Positions 12,159-22,900 are shown, counted from the stretch's first letter. The stretch is 64,000 bases of DNA from Dactylonectria macrodidyma (GCA_020744425.1 JAGMUV010000006.1:1-64000); one strand, 5' to 3'. The notes: generated by a model not told the origin, from the sequence alone. Made by a program: numbers and translations.

Positions 12159-13450
12159 TATAACTATATATAAGTAATTATTAATTAGCTTAATAAGATC
12201 GCTTTTTCTATACTTTATTACTAAATAGTAATAGTAAAGAACATTATATATATATACTATTATTATATTTATTATATTTTTAAAGTATTAAAAATAGTAA
12301 TATTAGATTAAGGACTATAGTTTATTATTACTTTTATAAATAAATTATATAGGCTTATTTAAGTAAAGTAAAAACTAAGTATAGTAAAGTACTTTTAAAT
12401 AGATAAAAATACTAAGATTTATAATTAGTACTTAAATTACTAATTATAACTATTTATTAAGTATTATTAAAATAACTAAAATGAATTATTACTATTAATA
12501 GACTATATATAAATAAATCTTTATTATAAGTTGCTAAATATAGAACTAGTAAGACTATTATTTAGCTATTTATTCTAATCTTAACTTAATTAGAATACGA
12601 GAACTAATCTTAAAGGTTATAAATTAAAAGCTAAATATTTATTAAAAGAGAATACTTAGTAATATATTAAGCAGATTATAGACTTTATTAAAGTTATTAA
12701 GTAAAATAGTAGATTTCCTATATTAATAAAAAGTGTTAAAAACTGGATTTTATAATTAAAGATAAAGTCTAAATTAATATATATAGACTTATAAGTATAA
12801 GATCTAATTAAGTATTAAACTAAAGAAAGAGAGAGCTATAGATTATTATAAAATAAGTTAAGTATTTATATTATTTAAACTTACTTTTTTTATAATATAT
12901 AAACCTAATTCTATATATAAATTAATTATAACATTATTCTAATAATCCTATATTAAAATAAAATAAAGACTTCCTATTATTTAAAGTTATTAATAATATT
13001 AAAAAGTATAAGGTTTATAAAGTTAAAGAATTATAATATAATAAATATAATAAATAGTTTTAATATAAAGTAAACTAAGCTAGATATAACTTTAATAATA
13101 AATAGTATTTTATTAAAAACTTTAAAAATATACTAATATAACTAAAGAAGTTTTATAAAGAATATTTAGAAGTATTTAAGTTACTAAAGTGATTATAAGC
13201 TTAGGTTAATATAGCTATTATAAATATAGATATATTAAAGCACTTTAATAATAATTAACTAATTAAACTAAGCTAAAAGCTTAAGAAAGCATAATAAAAA
13301 TAAAGAGTCTTTATTATTTAATAATTATAAGAATTTAATAACTTATACTTATATAGCTATTTTAAGTACTTTAAAAAGAGGAGTAATATAATAAAAGTAT
13401 TTAAAGTACTAGACTTAGAATAGGGCTAATATATAATTAGGATGTATAGA

Positions 13451-14180
13451 GCAGGCTATAGGGATTATTAATATATTTATATATTTATATACTTACTTGC
13501 TTTCTCTTTTCTCTTTATTATAGTATTCTTATAATATAATAGCATTACCTTTTAAGTTAATCTTATCTAGCTTATAACACTACTACTCTTATATATTATA
13601 AGTATTTAACTTTATTATCTTAGTAATATTCCTTAATAGTGTCTTTTCCTTTACTTTACTAAGCGTTTTTTATTTTCTAAAGGGTTTTAGATTTTATAAT
13701 CATTCTAGAAATAAATCTCTACATTCTGCATACTACTTAAAGCTATTAAATAAGGGTTTAGCTTACAACTATTAATATAGATCTTATAAATCTATTATTA
13801 CTTTATATTATTATTACTCTTTTTAATATTATAGCTAAATTACTATATCTATAGTAATATAAATATATAGTATTAGAATTATATATAATTAAAAAAGTCT
13901 TTTTAAAAGAAGAAGTCTTATAAGTTTTTACTTTCTTAGTTTAGTAGCTTAAGTATTATAAAGCTAATAATTAGGCTCTTAGCTATTTTATATAATATAA
14001 AATATAGCTATAAGAATATATTTATATAAAGACATTTAAATATAGTACTTTAATATAAAATATCTATAACCTATAACTATTATATTTTATTTAAAGATAC
14101 TTTAATTTATATATAAAAATGCTTAGTATATAAGTACTTAAAATCTCTACTAACTATAACTAAGTTAGTCTATTCAGAAC
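13451..14180. repeat. RIP-degraded AT-rich DNA, unassigned
   Basis: No open frame and no recognisable motif. It follows the chromodomain relic and may include the 3' end and LTR of that Gypsy element, but no repeat partner was seen. Composition becomes balanced at about 14180. Confidence 0.5.
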
Positions 14181-14242
14181 TATAGAGTATTTTAAAGACT
14201 AGGCTAGGATCCTCTTACTAGTCTATACCCCTCCTTCTATTT

Positions 14243-14325
14243 CTATGCATCCATTCTACAGAACCCTAGTATAAATAGATGGATTATATAACGGCCAGCT
14301 CTATAGAATGGATGGAAATAGATGC
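14243..14325. repeat. Imperfect inverted repeat (about 20-bp arms)
   Basis: Left arm CTATTTC, a short bulge, then CATCCATTCTACAGA. The right arm reads TCTATAGAATGGATG, then GAAATAG. The arms pair over about 20 positions with one mismatch and a 3-4 nt bulge around a loop of about 35 nt. It could be a relic of a small inverted-repeat element. No target duplication noticed. Confidence 0.5.
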
Positions 14326-14511
14326 ACGGACCATCCATTTCCACGCCGTGGATGCGTGGACAGTGGACATGGAATGGATCGCTAGCCTGACTGGGTCTGA
14401 CACGGCGGGGGTAAAGCTAGGCAGTTGGGTAGGTAATTGAGACTTGGGGTCAGCGAAATACCTTCACATACTAGGTATATAGGTCACCCATACAGTTAAT
14501 TGAGAGGGGCC

Positions 14512-14592
14512 AATCAAATCAAACAAATCAACTTTGGATCAGAAGCCCATCAAATAAATCAACTTTTACCCCAAAGTTGATTTGATTGATTT
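14512..14592. repeat. Small inverted-repeat element or hairpin (22-bp arms)
   Basis: Arm 14516-14537 (ends CAAATCAACTTTGG) is the reverse complement of 14571-14592 (starts CCAAAGTTGATTTG) with one mismatch in 22. A second copy of AAATCAACTTT lies in the loop, so two alternative hairpins are possible. The outer flanks GGGGCC and GGCCCT may extend the inverted repeat. It may be a tiny MITE. Confidence 0.55.
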
Positions 14593-14847
14593 ATAATGAG
14601 CGCTGGCCCTACGCGAACCACTGATCCCTCGAACGAAGGACGGTGACGTACTTGAAGTTTATGCTGCTTACACTTATTAGTTTTTTCGTCCCTAGAGGGT
14701 TTTCCAATAAGGAGGCTTGAAGTGCAAGATATCTGGTGTTTAAAGGCATTTAGTGGACTATATGATACGTGAAATCACGTGAGGATCATCAGTCACGTGA
14801 GCAATGCCTCAAAAGGGCTTACCTCAGCAAGCTCAGGCCATTACATA

Positions 14848-14899
14848 AGAGGAGTCTAACCGTTTTTGGATAAAATCACATTACTTAGACTACTCCTCT
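14848..14899. repeat. Short inverted repeat
   Basis: AGAGGAGTCTAA (14848-14859) faces TTAGACTACTCCTCT (14885-14899); the arms are complementary apart from a 3-nt insertion in the right arm. The spacer of 25 bp has no other notable feature. Confidence 0.45.
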
Positions 14900-15299
14900 C
14901 ATATATAGCCTAAGGATCCTATTAAATACGCACACTACTCTATAGGAATTTTATATATATTTTTAGTAATACTATATAGAATCGCTGATTTTCATATCTA
15001 TTAACTATAATATTAAAGCTTATTATATTTACCCTTAATTTTAATTAACTATATTAAACTATTCTCTATTTAGTTATAAAAAAAAAATTTATATTCCTAT
15101 ACTTATATTTAGTAGAAAATGCTAATATATGGTAATTTAGACTGTGTTAAAATCAATATCTGACTATTATTCTTAGTATTTATAGATAAATAAGCTTAAG
15201 AAAACTCTATTAAATATCATATAATGCTATTCTCAGTCAGTATTTACGCAAATATCTTATTATTAAGTACGTATTATACTTATACTACTTATATAAAGT

Positions 15300-17380
15300 A
15301 AGGCGAACTTTTGAAAGTAGTAATAAGAGATTGCAGATATTACTAAAGATCCTATTTATAATGCTTATAGTACTATAAGCATACTAGCTATATAGTAACT
15401 AGTTAAAAGGGCAAGGGACTTAATAGAGGAAGTGTAAAAGGGTATTATTCAGGCTGGCTTATAGTACTATCTATACTTATTTAAGCTTTATTAGAAGTAA
15501 GTAAATATAATATAGTATCTAGTATTTAAAAAGGAGGACCTTCTCTTTATAATTAAAACATCTTTTAATAAGAGCATTATATTCTAAGTAATATTATTAT
15601 TTTATTATAATAGTATTAGCCTTATTATTATCCCTTTAAATCGAATTAGATAGGAGTAATATATTAAGATCTAAAAGCTTTTAAGGGCAAGATCTGTATT
15701 TATTAATAGTAAGATGGATAAGACTGATACTTTAGCCTAAGAGATTAAGATAGGTGTATATACTTATTTTATTATAGGTCTAGAGATTATAGCTAGATGG
15801 TTTTAATTAATAGCTAGTAGCCCGTCCTTTAAAAAGCGTGTCTTTATTATAGCTATAGATAAACTGCATTTAGTAGCCCTTTAGGAAAGTAGTATCTATC
15901 TATAGTATGCATAACTCTCTCTCCTTTACTAAAGATTAAGAAGAGGTATTCCTTAGTTTAATTACTCTATTACTCTAGACTAGATAATATTAGAAACTAT
16001 AAGGAAAATAATAGGCTTTAAAGCTAGCTATAAGTTTTTTTAATTATTTATTAATAGACTAAAGATTAAGTTAATTATTAAAATAATCTAGCTATAAATA
16101 ATAAAGAGATTTATAAGCCTCTTTTTTATTCTATAAAGTATTATAATAAAAGGCTTACTAATACTAGAGAGTATTCTAAAGACTATAATATTTATAAACT
16201 CTTAGTAAGATATATAAAAATGTATAGAATGTTTATAAGAGTGGCTATAGAAACTATTAGCTAGGGCTATAGCAGCCTATGACTATAAGCAGATTATCCA
16301 GGTCTATTACTCGCATACTACTCTGAATAATAAGAATACTATATATAATGAGTTTTCTAAAGCTAACTCTTAGATCTGAATTATAGTAGCTATAGAATTA
16401 CTAAGAATAGGAGTAGATCTTTTAAATATTATACGAATTATTCAGTATGGCTTCTCTCTAGAATGACTCTTATGTATTCTTATTTAACAGTTTGGTTATA
16501 TAGCTAGAATGACTAGTATTAAGGGAGAGGCGATCTTCTTAGTAGAAAGCTGGGCTGTGAGTAATAGGATCGTATTAATAAGAGTAGTAATATTCTCTAG
16601 TAGTCAGATACTATTATCCTTAAGACAGCCTTTTAATATAAGCCAGTTAGCTTAATTATACCTTATTAAATAAAGAGTGGATAATAATATACTAAATAAT
16701 AAATCAGATATTACTATAAGCATTATTAATTATAATATACTTAAAGAGTAATATAGACATAAGATAGAGAGAGAGTGCTAAATAGACTTATATAATGACT
16801 GCTTAGTACTATTTAACCTTATTAATTGATTTATATATATATACTAAATCCTAATAGACTGGCTATAAGAGAACTTATTAGACCTAGTATTTAAATTACT
16901 TCCTCTAGAATTAGATAAGTATTATAATATTTATAACCCGAATCTAATGCAGATAGTGCCTTTCCCTTAGGATATTACTCCTAGTCTTTAGAAACTATAA
17001 GCAGGAATAGCATTAAGCGCATTTTATAACTACTTAGTTCTTTAAAGAAATAATATTATTAATTCAGTATATTAAATAGTAAAGCCTAAGCTTATTATAT
17101 AGCTATTTATATAAAAGAGCAAGTGAATATTAATATTAATAGAGTATATAAATATCTACTTAGCTACTAAGTTAGAAAAGTTTATAAAATTAATTTAAAT
17201 AAAAGACCATTCTAATAAGCTATTTAAAGAGTTTAATAAAATTAAGTCTTATATAATAAGGAACTAGCCTGGAAGTAATAGGTTAAGAACTATAGCTATA
17301 GCTTAAGTCTTAATATAGAGAGCGTTATAAGAAAAACGAGTTTGTCTTACTCTTAAGCACTAAATGCTTTAAAAGAGAAG
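15300..17380 (+). pseudogene. RecQ-like superfamily 2 helicase relic (RIP-inactivated)
   Basis: Key motifs share one plus-strand frame over about 930 bp. Walker A reads TSFNKS at 15558-15575 (family TGxGKS). The DExH box reads DKLH at 15858-15869. The C-terminal helicase part reads YYSHTT...IYNEFSKANS, then IIVAIELLRIGVDLLN (family ATxALGMGVD), then QYGFSLE and, from 16488, QFGYIARM, equivalent to motif VI QxxGRAGR. A C-rich stretch near 16770-16800 may be the zinc-binding subdomain. Gln/Trp codons have become stops and catalytic acids or glycines are changed. Families like this include telomere-linked helicases of fungi, but I cannot say whether this one was subtelomeric or part of a transposon. 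Copia1 is inserted at its right edge. Confidence 0.65.
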
Positions 17381-17385
17381 AGTGT
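17381..17385. other. Target site duplication of Copia1, left copy (AGTGT)
   Basis: AGTGT precedes the left LTR and is repeated at 23152-23156 after the right LTR. A 5-bp duplication is typical of LTR retroelement integration. Confidence 0.95.
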
Positions 17386-17636
17386 TGTTGCATCTGATAG
17401 GAAGGGTGCATTGTGATGTAAGTAGAAGCTCTTGATTTCTATCTAACTGAGGGCTCGCGGCAGACCTATTTGTAGGTTGCCCTCATAGCTATGATAAGGT
17501 TCTCGGTAGACCGGATCCCAAGGGATCCGGGTCTTCGAGACCGGCTTGTTAGGAAGCCGGGTCTTTGAGACCGGTTTATTAGAGATCCGAGCCTTTGAGA
17601 CTTTATCTTCAGTCTCAACAGTTGATAGATGTGACA
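17386..17636 (-). repeat. Copia1 3' LTR (251 bp)
   Basis: TGTTGCATC...GATGTGACA on the plus strand. Contains about 2.6 imperfect 30-bp tandem units (17524-17553, 17554-17583, 17584-17601), each built on a CCGGGTCTTYGAGACCGG-type sequence. Same as 22901-23151 by eye. Confidence 0.96.
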
Positions 17637-17638
17637 TA

Positions 17639-17646
17639 CCCCCCCA
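17639..17646 (-). other. Copia1 polypurine tract
   Basis: On the minus strand an AACCTGGGGGGG run precedes TA and the start of the 3' LTR, the expected place for the plus-strand primer. Confidence 0.75.
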
Positions 17647-17783
17647 GGTTGAATGGGGATTCAAACTGAATAGATAGGAAATATAGGAAAATGGCCCTTG
17701 TTGGAAGGACGGTTGTTGCGTAGGCTAGGAAAATAGGGATAGGAAATTGAAGGAAAAGACTGATAGAAGGAAATCGGGCTCTG

Positions 17784-20700
17784 CTAGCCCTCGTCATCTG
17801 TCTCGATCTGTGTCTCGATTAGACTCCTGATATCAATAAGTCCTAGCTGTCTGACGAAGAGTTCGAATTTCTGACCAGGCAGGGGCTTGGTCAGACCGTC
17901 TGCTAGCATCTCTGCTGTTTTCGTGTATTTGACTTGAAATAATCCATTGAAGTAGGACTGCCGGGCCCAACAGCTGTGGATATCAACGTGCCGTAGGGCT
18001 GTTCGGATCCGCGGGATCTGCAGAGTGATGAGCCGGATCGTCTGTTGGTTGTCACACTGAATGACTAGCTGTTGGTCTAGCTGAAGGTCTAGCTGTTGGA
18101 ATAGCCGTTGGGTAGCTAGGGCTTCCTTAGCTGTGTGTGTGAAAGCAAGGAGCTCTGCTTCTGTAGATGAAGTTGTAACTGTATCCTGTTTCCCGGCTTT
18201 CCAGCTAATAGGTCCGCCGAACAGAGTCATGATCATCCCTTGGGACGATTTCCGGGTCTTCGGGTCGTCTGCGAAGGCTGCGTCTGATGCAACTAGGAAT
18301 TCGAGGTCCTGATCCGTCTGATCGGCCGGGCCCGGGGCGGCTGCTGATCCGGCTGCTGATCCGGCTATTGGAATTGCGATTTGAATGATCGGTATTTGAG
18401 AGCTTTGACCGCTGAATTGGATAGCTAGATATCGGGTTGCGTAGAGGTAGATGATGACCCTATCTGCGATCCGGTGATGGTCTTCCGTTGGATTGAGTAA
18501 GTGTTCTGCTAGCCGGGCTGCGGCCTTAGCTACGTCAGGCCGGCTGATGACTGCGATGTAGTTGATCGATCCGACTTTCTGCTGGAATAGGATCACCTGG
18601 TCCTGCTGGGCTTGATACGGGTTTTTCCGTAGGTCGTTGGTTGGTAGAGGGTTTCCTTTGAAATCGTCGGTTAGCTTGACCTTAAAGCGGGCAGCTGTTT
18701 TCTCGATGTATGAGTCCTGACAGAGCCACAGCTTCTTAGCTAGCTTATCCCTTAGAATTCGGATCCCTAGGAACCAGGAAAGGTCCCCAAGGTCCTGCAT
18801 CTGATACCGCTGTTTGAGCCTATTGATCAGGGTCTCAGCAGCTAGCTGATCCTTTGTTCGATATAGCAAGACGATATCGTCAACGTAGAAGAAGACGGTC
18901 AGCCAGCTGTTGTTGCAGATACAAGGGTCTTCTGCACACTGCTGCAGACCTAGCTGCTGGAAGGTCTGAAGGAGGTCTCGTTGCCACAGTAAGGGTGATC
19001 TGCGTAGCCCGTATAGGGCCTTTCGTAGCCGTAGACTCCATCCGTGCCGTTTGAATCCATCCGGGCAGCGGATGTAGACTTCTTCGTCTAGTGGGCTGTT
19101 GGTGAAGGCGTTGATTGCGTCTAGCTGCCTAGCCTCTAGCTGGAATTTAGCTGCTATAGCCATAAGGACCCGGAAGGACCTTCCTGCTAAGGTTGCTGCA
19201 TAGGTCTCTTTGTCGTCAAGGGGCTGAAGATCCCCTCGGACACAGAGCCGGGCCTTGAACTTCGTAAGGAACCCATGCTTATCCGTCTTGTATTTAAAGA
19301 CCCAGGTCGTCGGGATAGGGGTCTTTTTGGCCTGTTCGGATAGAACAGCCTCAAAGGTCCCTTGACCCCACAGGTCTCTCATCTGGATCTCGCAGGCCTG
19401 CTTGAATTGGCGGCCAAAGGGGTGATTTTCTAGCTCTTTGAAAGTCCTAGGTTCCGGCGGAAGGTTCCGTCTGTGGAGCTTTTCTTCCCTTCCGTTGAAG
19501 AAGCTGCTGAAAAAGCTAGCCTTTCGGATTGGATCGATAGCTGGTTCGTCTGCTGGGCCGGTTCCTTGGCCCCTGATGCGGTCTGAGGCTCGAGACGCAG
19601 CAGGCCACGGTCTTCGCGGTCCTCGTGGGCCCCCTCGTCTAGCCGGCTCTGACGTCTGTGTCGGCTCCGGGCTAGGTTGCCTGCTAGTTGGGCTGCCGGG
19701 CTGTTCCGGCGGCGTAGAAAATGGAGGATCCGGGCTTTCGGATGGCGGTGCCGTTGTCTGTGGGGTCGGAAGATAGGGATCTTCGTCATCGTCGTCGTCA
19801 GAGTCCTTGTCTTCCTGCTCGTTGAGATCTAGATCTTGGAACGCTAGGTCTTCCGGATCCGGGCTGCCCGGACTGTCCGGATTAGCTAGATCGGGTGTGG
19901 CTTCGGTACGGTCCGTAGCGTCGTCCGGGTCCGTGTCTTCGGGTCCGTCTGACCTATCGAGGTCATGTTGATCGGGCTGTTCGTGCTGATCAGGGTCATC
20001 GAGGGCTACCTCGATCGTTGACCTGATTTCCTCGTCTTCATCACTATCGCTGTCAATGTGGGCTGGAAGCAGGAACCGCACCCTAGGCTGTCGAATTGGC
20101 TGAGGGATTGGGTGGTTCTTAGGATCATAGAAGGTTTTCTCGTCGAATGTGACGTCCCTGACCCTCCGGACCTCTGACCTTTCCGGGATCCAGATCCTGA
20201 AGATGTTGTTCGAATCGTATCCAACTAGGTAGCCGATTTCTGCGTGGGCGGCTGTCTTTAGGTCCCGTTTTTGAGTGCTCTTCAAAGCTTCCGTAGTCAT
20301 TGGATAGGCCCGGCAGCCGAAGGCCCTAAGGTGCGTTAGATCCGGCTGTCTGGAGACGAATCCGGTGTCCTTTCCTTGGTCTTGAAGCCAGGAAATTAGC
20401 AGCCCTAAGGGGGTCTTCCAGTCTCGGGCCTGTTGGGGCGATCTGTTATATAGGAAGACAGCTGTTTTCCAACCCTCGGACCAGAGATCGGGCGGCAGGT
20501 TAGACCCTAGTAACATAGACCTGTTCTTAGGAGCTATTACCCCCCCAGATCGTTCGGCAGGGCCGTTCTGAGCCGGGTTGTGAGGGCTCGAGGGTTCGTC
20601 CTCGATCCCTTCGTCAGTCATCCAATTGATCGATCGGATGCCTAGGGCCCTGTCGTTGTCCCTATGGATCCGGCAGATCCGGAGCCCGTATTGTGTCCGG

Positions 20701-22718
20701 ATGTAGGATACGAAGGCCTGTAGGGCCCCTAGGACTGAATCCTGTGTCTGATCGGATAGAAGATAGATGTGGATTAGGCCTGTGTATTCATCTTTGATCA
20801 GCAAGGCAGCCTGTTTTCCGTCATAGCTTGTGTGGAAGCTAAAGAGGTCGATGTAGACCCTCCAATAGGGTCTCGGAGCTATTGTCTGCGGGCTTCGTCG
20901 GGAGACCTGTCTGCTAGCCTTGGCAAGGGAGCAGGCTTCGCAGTCTATTGCGATAGGTCCCTTGATACGGACCCCTAGGGTCTGATCCGTAAGATGTTCA
21001 AGAGCCCGGGCGTTCAAGTGGCCTAGACGTTGGTGCCAGAGGATGGATTCGGCTGTCTGAGGCGCCCTAGGGTCTTTGGAAGAGGCTGCGGCTGCTGCTA
21101 GCAGGCCCGTTGGTCTGCCTTGGTCGGCAGAGGCTGCGGCGGCTGCTGTGGCCGAGATCGGTCTGACCTCGTTGAATTCGATGACTTGTTGGCGATGGTA
21201 CCGTCGGGTATAGAAGATAGTCTCTATCCCTTGGAAGACGGCCCCTGTTTTCGGGTTCCAGTTGTATCCGGCTAGGATCATAAGATCTAGCGAGACAACG
21301 TTCGTGTGGAAACCCGGGATATAGGCTGCCCGTCTGAGCTGGAAGAGCCCGTCTTCAAGCCGTAGGTTGACCTGACCGTAGCCTAGGATTTGCAGCTCGG
21401 ATCCGCCTGCAAAGATAGGCTCGGGGTTCCTAGAGGGCTGATAGGATGAAAAGCGTAAGAGGTTATTACAGATGTGTGTGTCTGACCCGGAATCAAGGAT
21501 AAAGGAGTCCCTGAGCGGATAAACCCTCCCTGGAACGGTTATGACGGAAGCCGTAGATAGGATCGTTAGAGCCGGCTGCTGTTCCGGTTGCCGACCTAGC
21601 TGCTGACCTTGCTGTTGGTCCGGCGGCTGTGTGGTCTGAAGGGAAAGGCCGGCAAAGGAGCTGCCCTTGATGTAGCCTTCATCCCTGTTGTCTGTAGTGG
21701 CCTTTGGGGCCCCTGGCTGGGTATCCCTAGGCTTCTGTCTCTGCAGAGCTCGATCTACCCGTTGTTTCGTAGCAGGGTCTTCGAGCTGTTGATTGATCTG
21801 GAATTCTATGTCTTGGTTAGGCTTCCATCCGGCCGGGCGGATAGAAGTAACTAGGTAAGGGCATTTTGAATAGAAATGCTGTTTGCCACAGAGGCAGGGG
21901 GTCTTTGGTCCCTCGGATCCGTTAGATCCGGCAGGCTTAGAAGAGCCGGTTTTCTGGAACGTGGAAAAGGACCCTTTCGGTGCCTTCGTCTCTGTAGCCT
22001 GTTTTTCGAACAGCTCGCTGATCTCAATACCGTCCGGGATCTTAGCTTCCCAGTCTTTCTTGCCCTTTGATGCCTTATATTGGATCTTATTCATCCAGAT
22101 ATCGGCGAAGGTGAGGTCCATCGGTCTGACAGCTTCTAGGAAGTCTAGGGTTGGTCTGAGACCCTTGGAGTCAGGAAGGCCTAGATTACGGGCTTCCGTA
22201 AGGACCTTCTGCCAGCTTGTGACCCAGTCCTTAGTCTTAGTCCGGCCGGGCCCCTTGAGGGCTGTTCGATATCGGTCAAGGACTTCTCTTTCATGGAACC
22301 AGGTAGCTGGCTGGATCCGGGCCCGTAGGAGGGCTAGTTCCTTTGCAACGTCATCTTCATCGTCGATGACATCTCGATAGTTGCCGACGGTCAGGATGAT
22401 CCGGTCTTGGATAGCGGATAGGGCCTTTTGGCGTTTTTCGTAGATTCGGACGTTTTCGAGATACTGTTTCTCAAGGCCATTAAGGTCAATCCTTTGGTCT
22501 GGGGTCAGCTCAGACAGCCTAGTCGCATCAGGCTTGATGTCTGCAGCTGTAGGAAAGACCGGTCGGGCTAGGGACTTCTTGTTTTCCTTAAAAGGGTCAA
22601 TGAAGTCCCAGACGTCCTTCGTAGTAGCCGATTTCCGGATGCTGGCTATCCAGTGTTTCCAATCACTAGGCCCGTTGAGCTTGGCCCAGGAAGAGGCTTC
22701 CGTATCAGCAACGCCCAT
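17784..22718 (-). CDS. Copia Gag-Pol polyprotein, intact (1644 aa)
   Basis: A single frame for all retrotransposon functions; acts in cytoplasmic particles and the nucleus. Gag-like region about 1-270, with a short CxC-x4-H-x4-C knuckle at 275-286. Aspartic protease: LDSGSD at 408-413. GAG-pre-integrase: WHQRLGHL at 561-568 and CEAC at 593-596. Integrase core: Asp 624 (VYIDLF), Asp 687 (HRDND) and Glu 722 (PAERSG). A low-complexity acidic/proline linker spans about 888-1030. Reverse transcriptase (RVT_2) about 1120-1360, with Asp 1200 (LDAINAF) and YVDD at 1278-1281. RNase H from about 1475: VASDAAFADD, SSTEAELLA (1517-1525), CDN. No stop or frameshift, and the usual catalytic residues are present, so it could be active. 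The ATG at 22718 is 182 bp inside the 5' LTR, a normal leader. Gag and Pol are fused without a frameshift, as is usual in Copia. Confidence 0.96.
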   Translation of the reverse strand: MGVADTEASSWAKLNGPSDWKHWIASIRKSATTKDVWDFIDPFKENKKSLARPVFPTAADIKPDATRLSELTPDQRIDLNGLEKQYLENVRIYEKRQKALSAIQDRIILTVGNYRDVIDDEDDVAKELALLRARIQPATWFHEREVLDRYRTALKGPGRTKTKDWVTSWQKVLTEARNLGLPDSKGLRPTLDFLEAVRPMDLTFADIWMNKIQYKASKGKKDWEAKIPDGIEISELFEKQATETKAPKGSFSTFQKTGSSKPAGSNGSEGPKTPCLCGKQHFYSKCPYLVTSIRPAGWKPNQDIEFQINQQLEDPATKQRVDRALQRQKPRDTQPGAPKATTDNRDEGYIKGSSFAGLSLQTTQPPDQQQGQQLGRQPEQQPALTILSTASVITVPGRVYPLRDSFILDSGSDTHICNNLLRFSSYQPSRNPEPIFAGGSELQILGYGQVNLRLEDGLFQLRRAAYIPGFHTNVVSLDLMILAGYNWNPKTGAVFQGIETIFYTRRYHRQQVIEFNEVRPISATAAAAASADQGRPTGLLAAAAASSKDPRAPQTAESILWHQRLGHLNARALEHLTDQTLGVRIKGPIAIDCEACSLAKASRQVSRRSPQTIAPRPYWRVYIDLFSFHTSYDGKQAALLIKDEYTGLIHIYLLSDQTQDSVLGALQAFVSYIRTQYGLRICRIHRDNDRALGIRSINWMTDEGIEDEPSSPHNPAQNGPAERSGGVIAPKNRSMLLGSNLPPDLWSEGWKTAVFLYNRSPQQARDWKTPLGLLISWLQDQGKDTGFVSRQPDLTHLRAFGCRAYPMTTEALKSTQKRDLKTAAHAEIGYLVGYDSNNIFRIWIPERSEVRRVRDVTFDEKTFYDPKNHPIPQPIRQPRVRFLLPAHIDSDSDEDEEIRSTIEVALDDPDQHEQPDQHDLDRSDGPEDTDPDDATDRTEATPDLANPDSPGSPDPEDLAFQDLDLNEQEDKDSDDDDDEDPYLPTPQTTAPPSESPDPPFSTPPEQPGSPTSRQPSPEPTQTSEPARRGGPRGPRRPWPAASRASDRIRGQGTGPADEPAIDPIRKASFFSSFFNGREEKLHRRNLPPEPRTFKELENHPFGRQFKQACEIQMRDLWGQGTFEAVLSEQAKKTPIPTTWVFKYKTDKHGFLTKFKARLCVRGDLQPLDDKETYAATLAGRSFRVLMAIAAKFQLEARQLDAINAFTNSPLDEEVYIRCPDGFKRHGWSLRLRKALYGLRRSPLLWQRDLLQTFQQLGLQQCAEDPCICNNSWLTVFFYVDDIVLLYRTKDQLAAETLINRLKQRYQMQDLGDLSWFLGIRILRDKLAKKLWLCQDSYIEKTAARFKVKLTDDFKGNPLPTNDLRKNPYQAQQDQVILFQQKVGSINYIAVISRPDVAKAAARLAEHLLNPTEDHHRIADRVIIYLYATRYLAIQFSGQSSQIPIIQIAIPIAGSAAGSAAAPGPADQTDQDLEFLVASDAAFADDPKTRKSSQGMIMTLFGGPISWKAGKQDTVTTSSTEAELLAFTHTAKEALATQRLFQQLDLQLDQQLVIQCDNQQTIRLITLQIPRIRTALRHVDIHSCWARQSYFNGLFQVKYTKTAEMLADGLTKPLPGQKFELFVRQLGLIDIRSLIETQIETDDEG

Positions 22719-22887
22719 CGCGATAGATGACTGCGAGCAACAGCGGAAGTTGATAACCTAGTTTGGAAGGACTAGCTTGAAGAAGCTAGGTTGCAAGCCT
22801 AGGCTAGGAAGGAAGGGAGATAGGTTTGATAAGGGTCTGATGATACAGCTTGATCAAAGAATATCGTCCGCTTCAGCTATAGGCAAA

Positions 22888-22900
22888 CCGGGCTCATAAC
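22888..22900 (-). other. Copia1 primer-binding site: half-tRNA initiator Met
   Basis: Directly abuts the 5' LTR. The plus-strand text CCGGGCTCATAAC equals the anticodon-arm part of initiator tRNA-Met (loop CUCAUAA, ending at nucleotide 39), so the RNA strand of the element pairs with a 5' half-tRNA rather than the 3' CCA end. Half-tRNA priming is established for Drosophila copia. Confidence 0.8.

Larger units (their letters stand above)
8760..13450 (+). pseudogene. Ty3/Gypsy chromovirus relic (RNase H?, integrase, chromodomain), multiply interrupted
   Basis: RIP-degraded pol 3' region. The zinc-binding part of integrase reads just before element C (about 9200-9349) and resumes after it (11213-11358). 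After elements E/D the core continues from about 12200: VILD*GL*F (Asp at 12306-12308, equivalent to the second catalytic Asp of the SDRGPQF motif), then INKLYRLI*VK*KLS. At 13008-13160 a chromodomain is recognisable: KVYKVKEL..., F*YKVN*ARYNFNN, then *YFIKNFKN, matching QYKVKWxGY and WYPAxNFK. Stops replace Trp and Gln codons. The LTRs and the RT domain of this copy were not found. Elements C, E and D are inserted in it. Confidence 0.6.
14180..14930. other. Unmutated GC-balanced island without a gene, rich in inverted repeats
   Basis: About 750 bp of normal composition between RIP tracts, with no open frame I would call a gene. It has three inverted repeats (listed separately), several GGATG/CATCC motifs at 14240-14380, and two CACGTG palindromes (14776-14781, 14794-14799). 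A 24-bp stretch (14819-14842) recurs inverted at 28069-28092 with one mismatch. Confidence 0.5.

Noticed and set aside
15240..15267. ATTAAGTACGT followed by ATTA, resembling the right end of the TIR elements
   Set aside because: No paired 13-bp units next to it and no matching left end; probably chance or a remnant too decayed to call.
17443..17664. 73-codon minus-strand frame in the Copia1 LTR, repeated at 22958-23152
   Set aside because: It is the translation of the 30-bp tandem units in the LTR; no start context or domain, and non-coding LTR sequence explains it.
18854..22761. Several open frames antisense to or overlapping the Copia Gag-Pol frame
   Set aside because: Shadows of a GC-rich, stop-poor coding region; no domains, no independent support.
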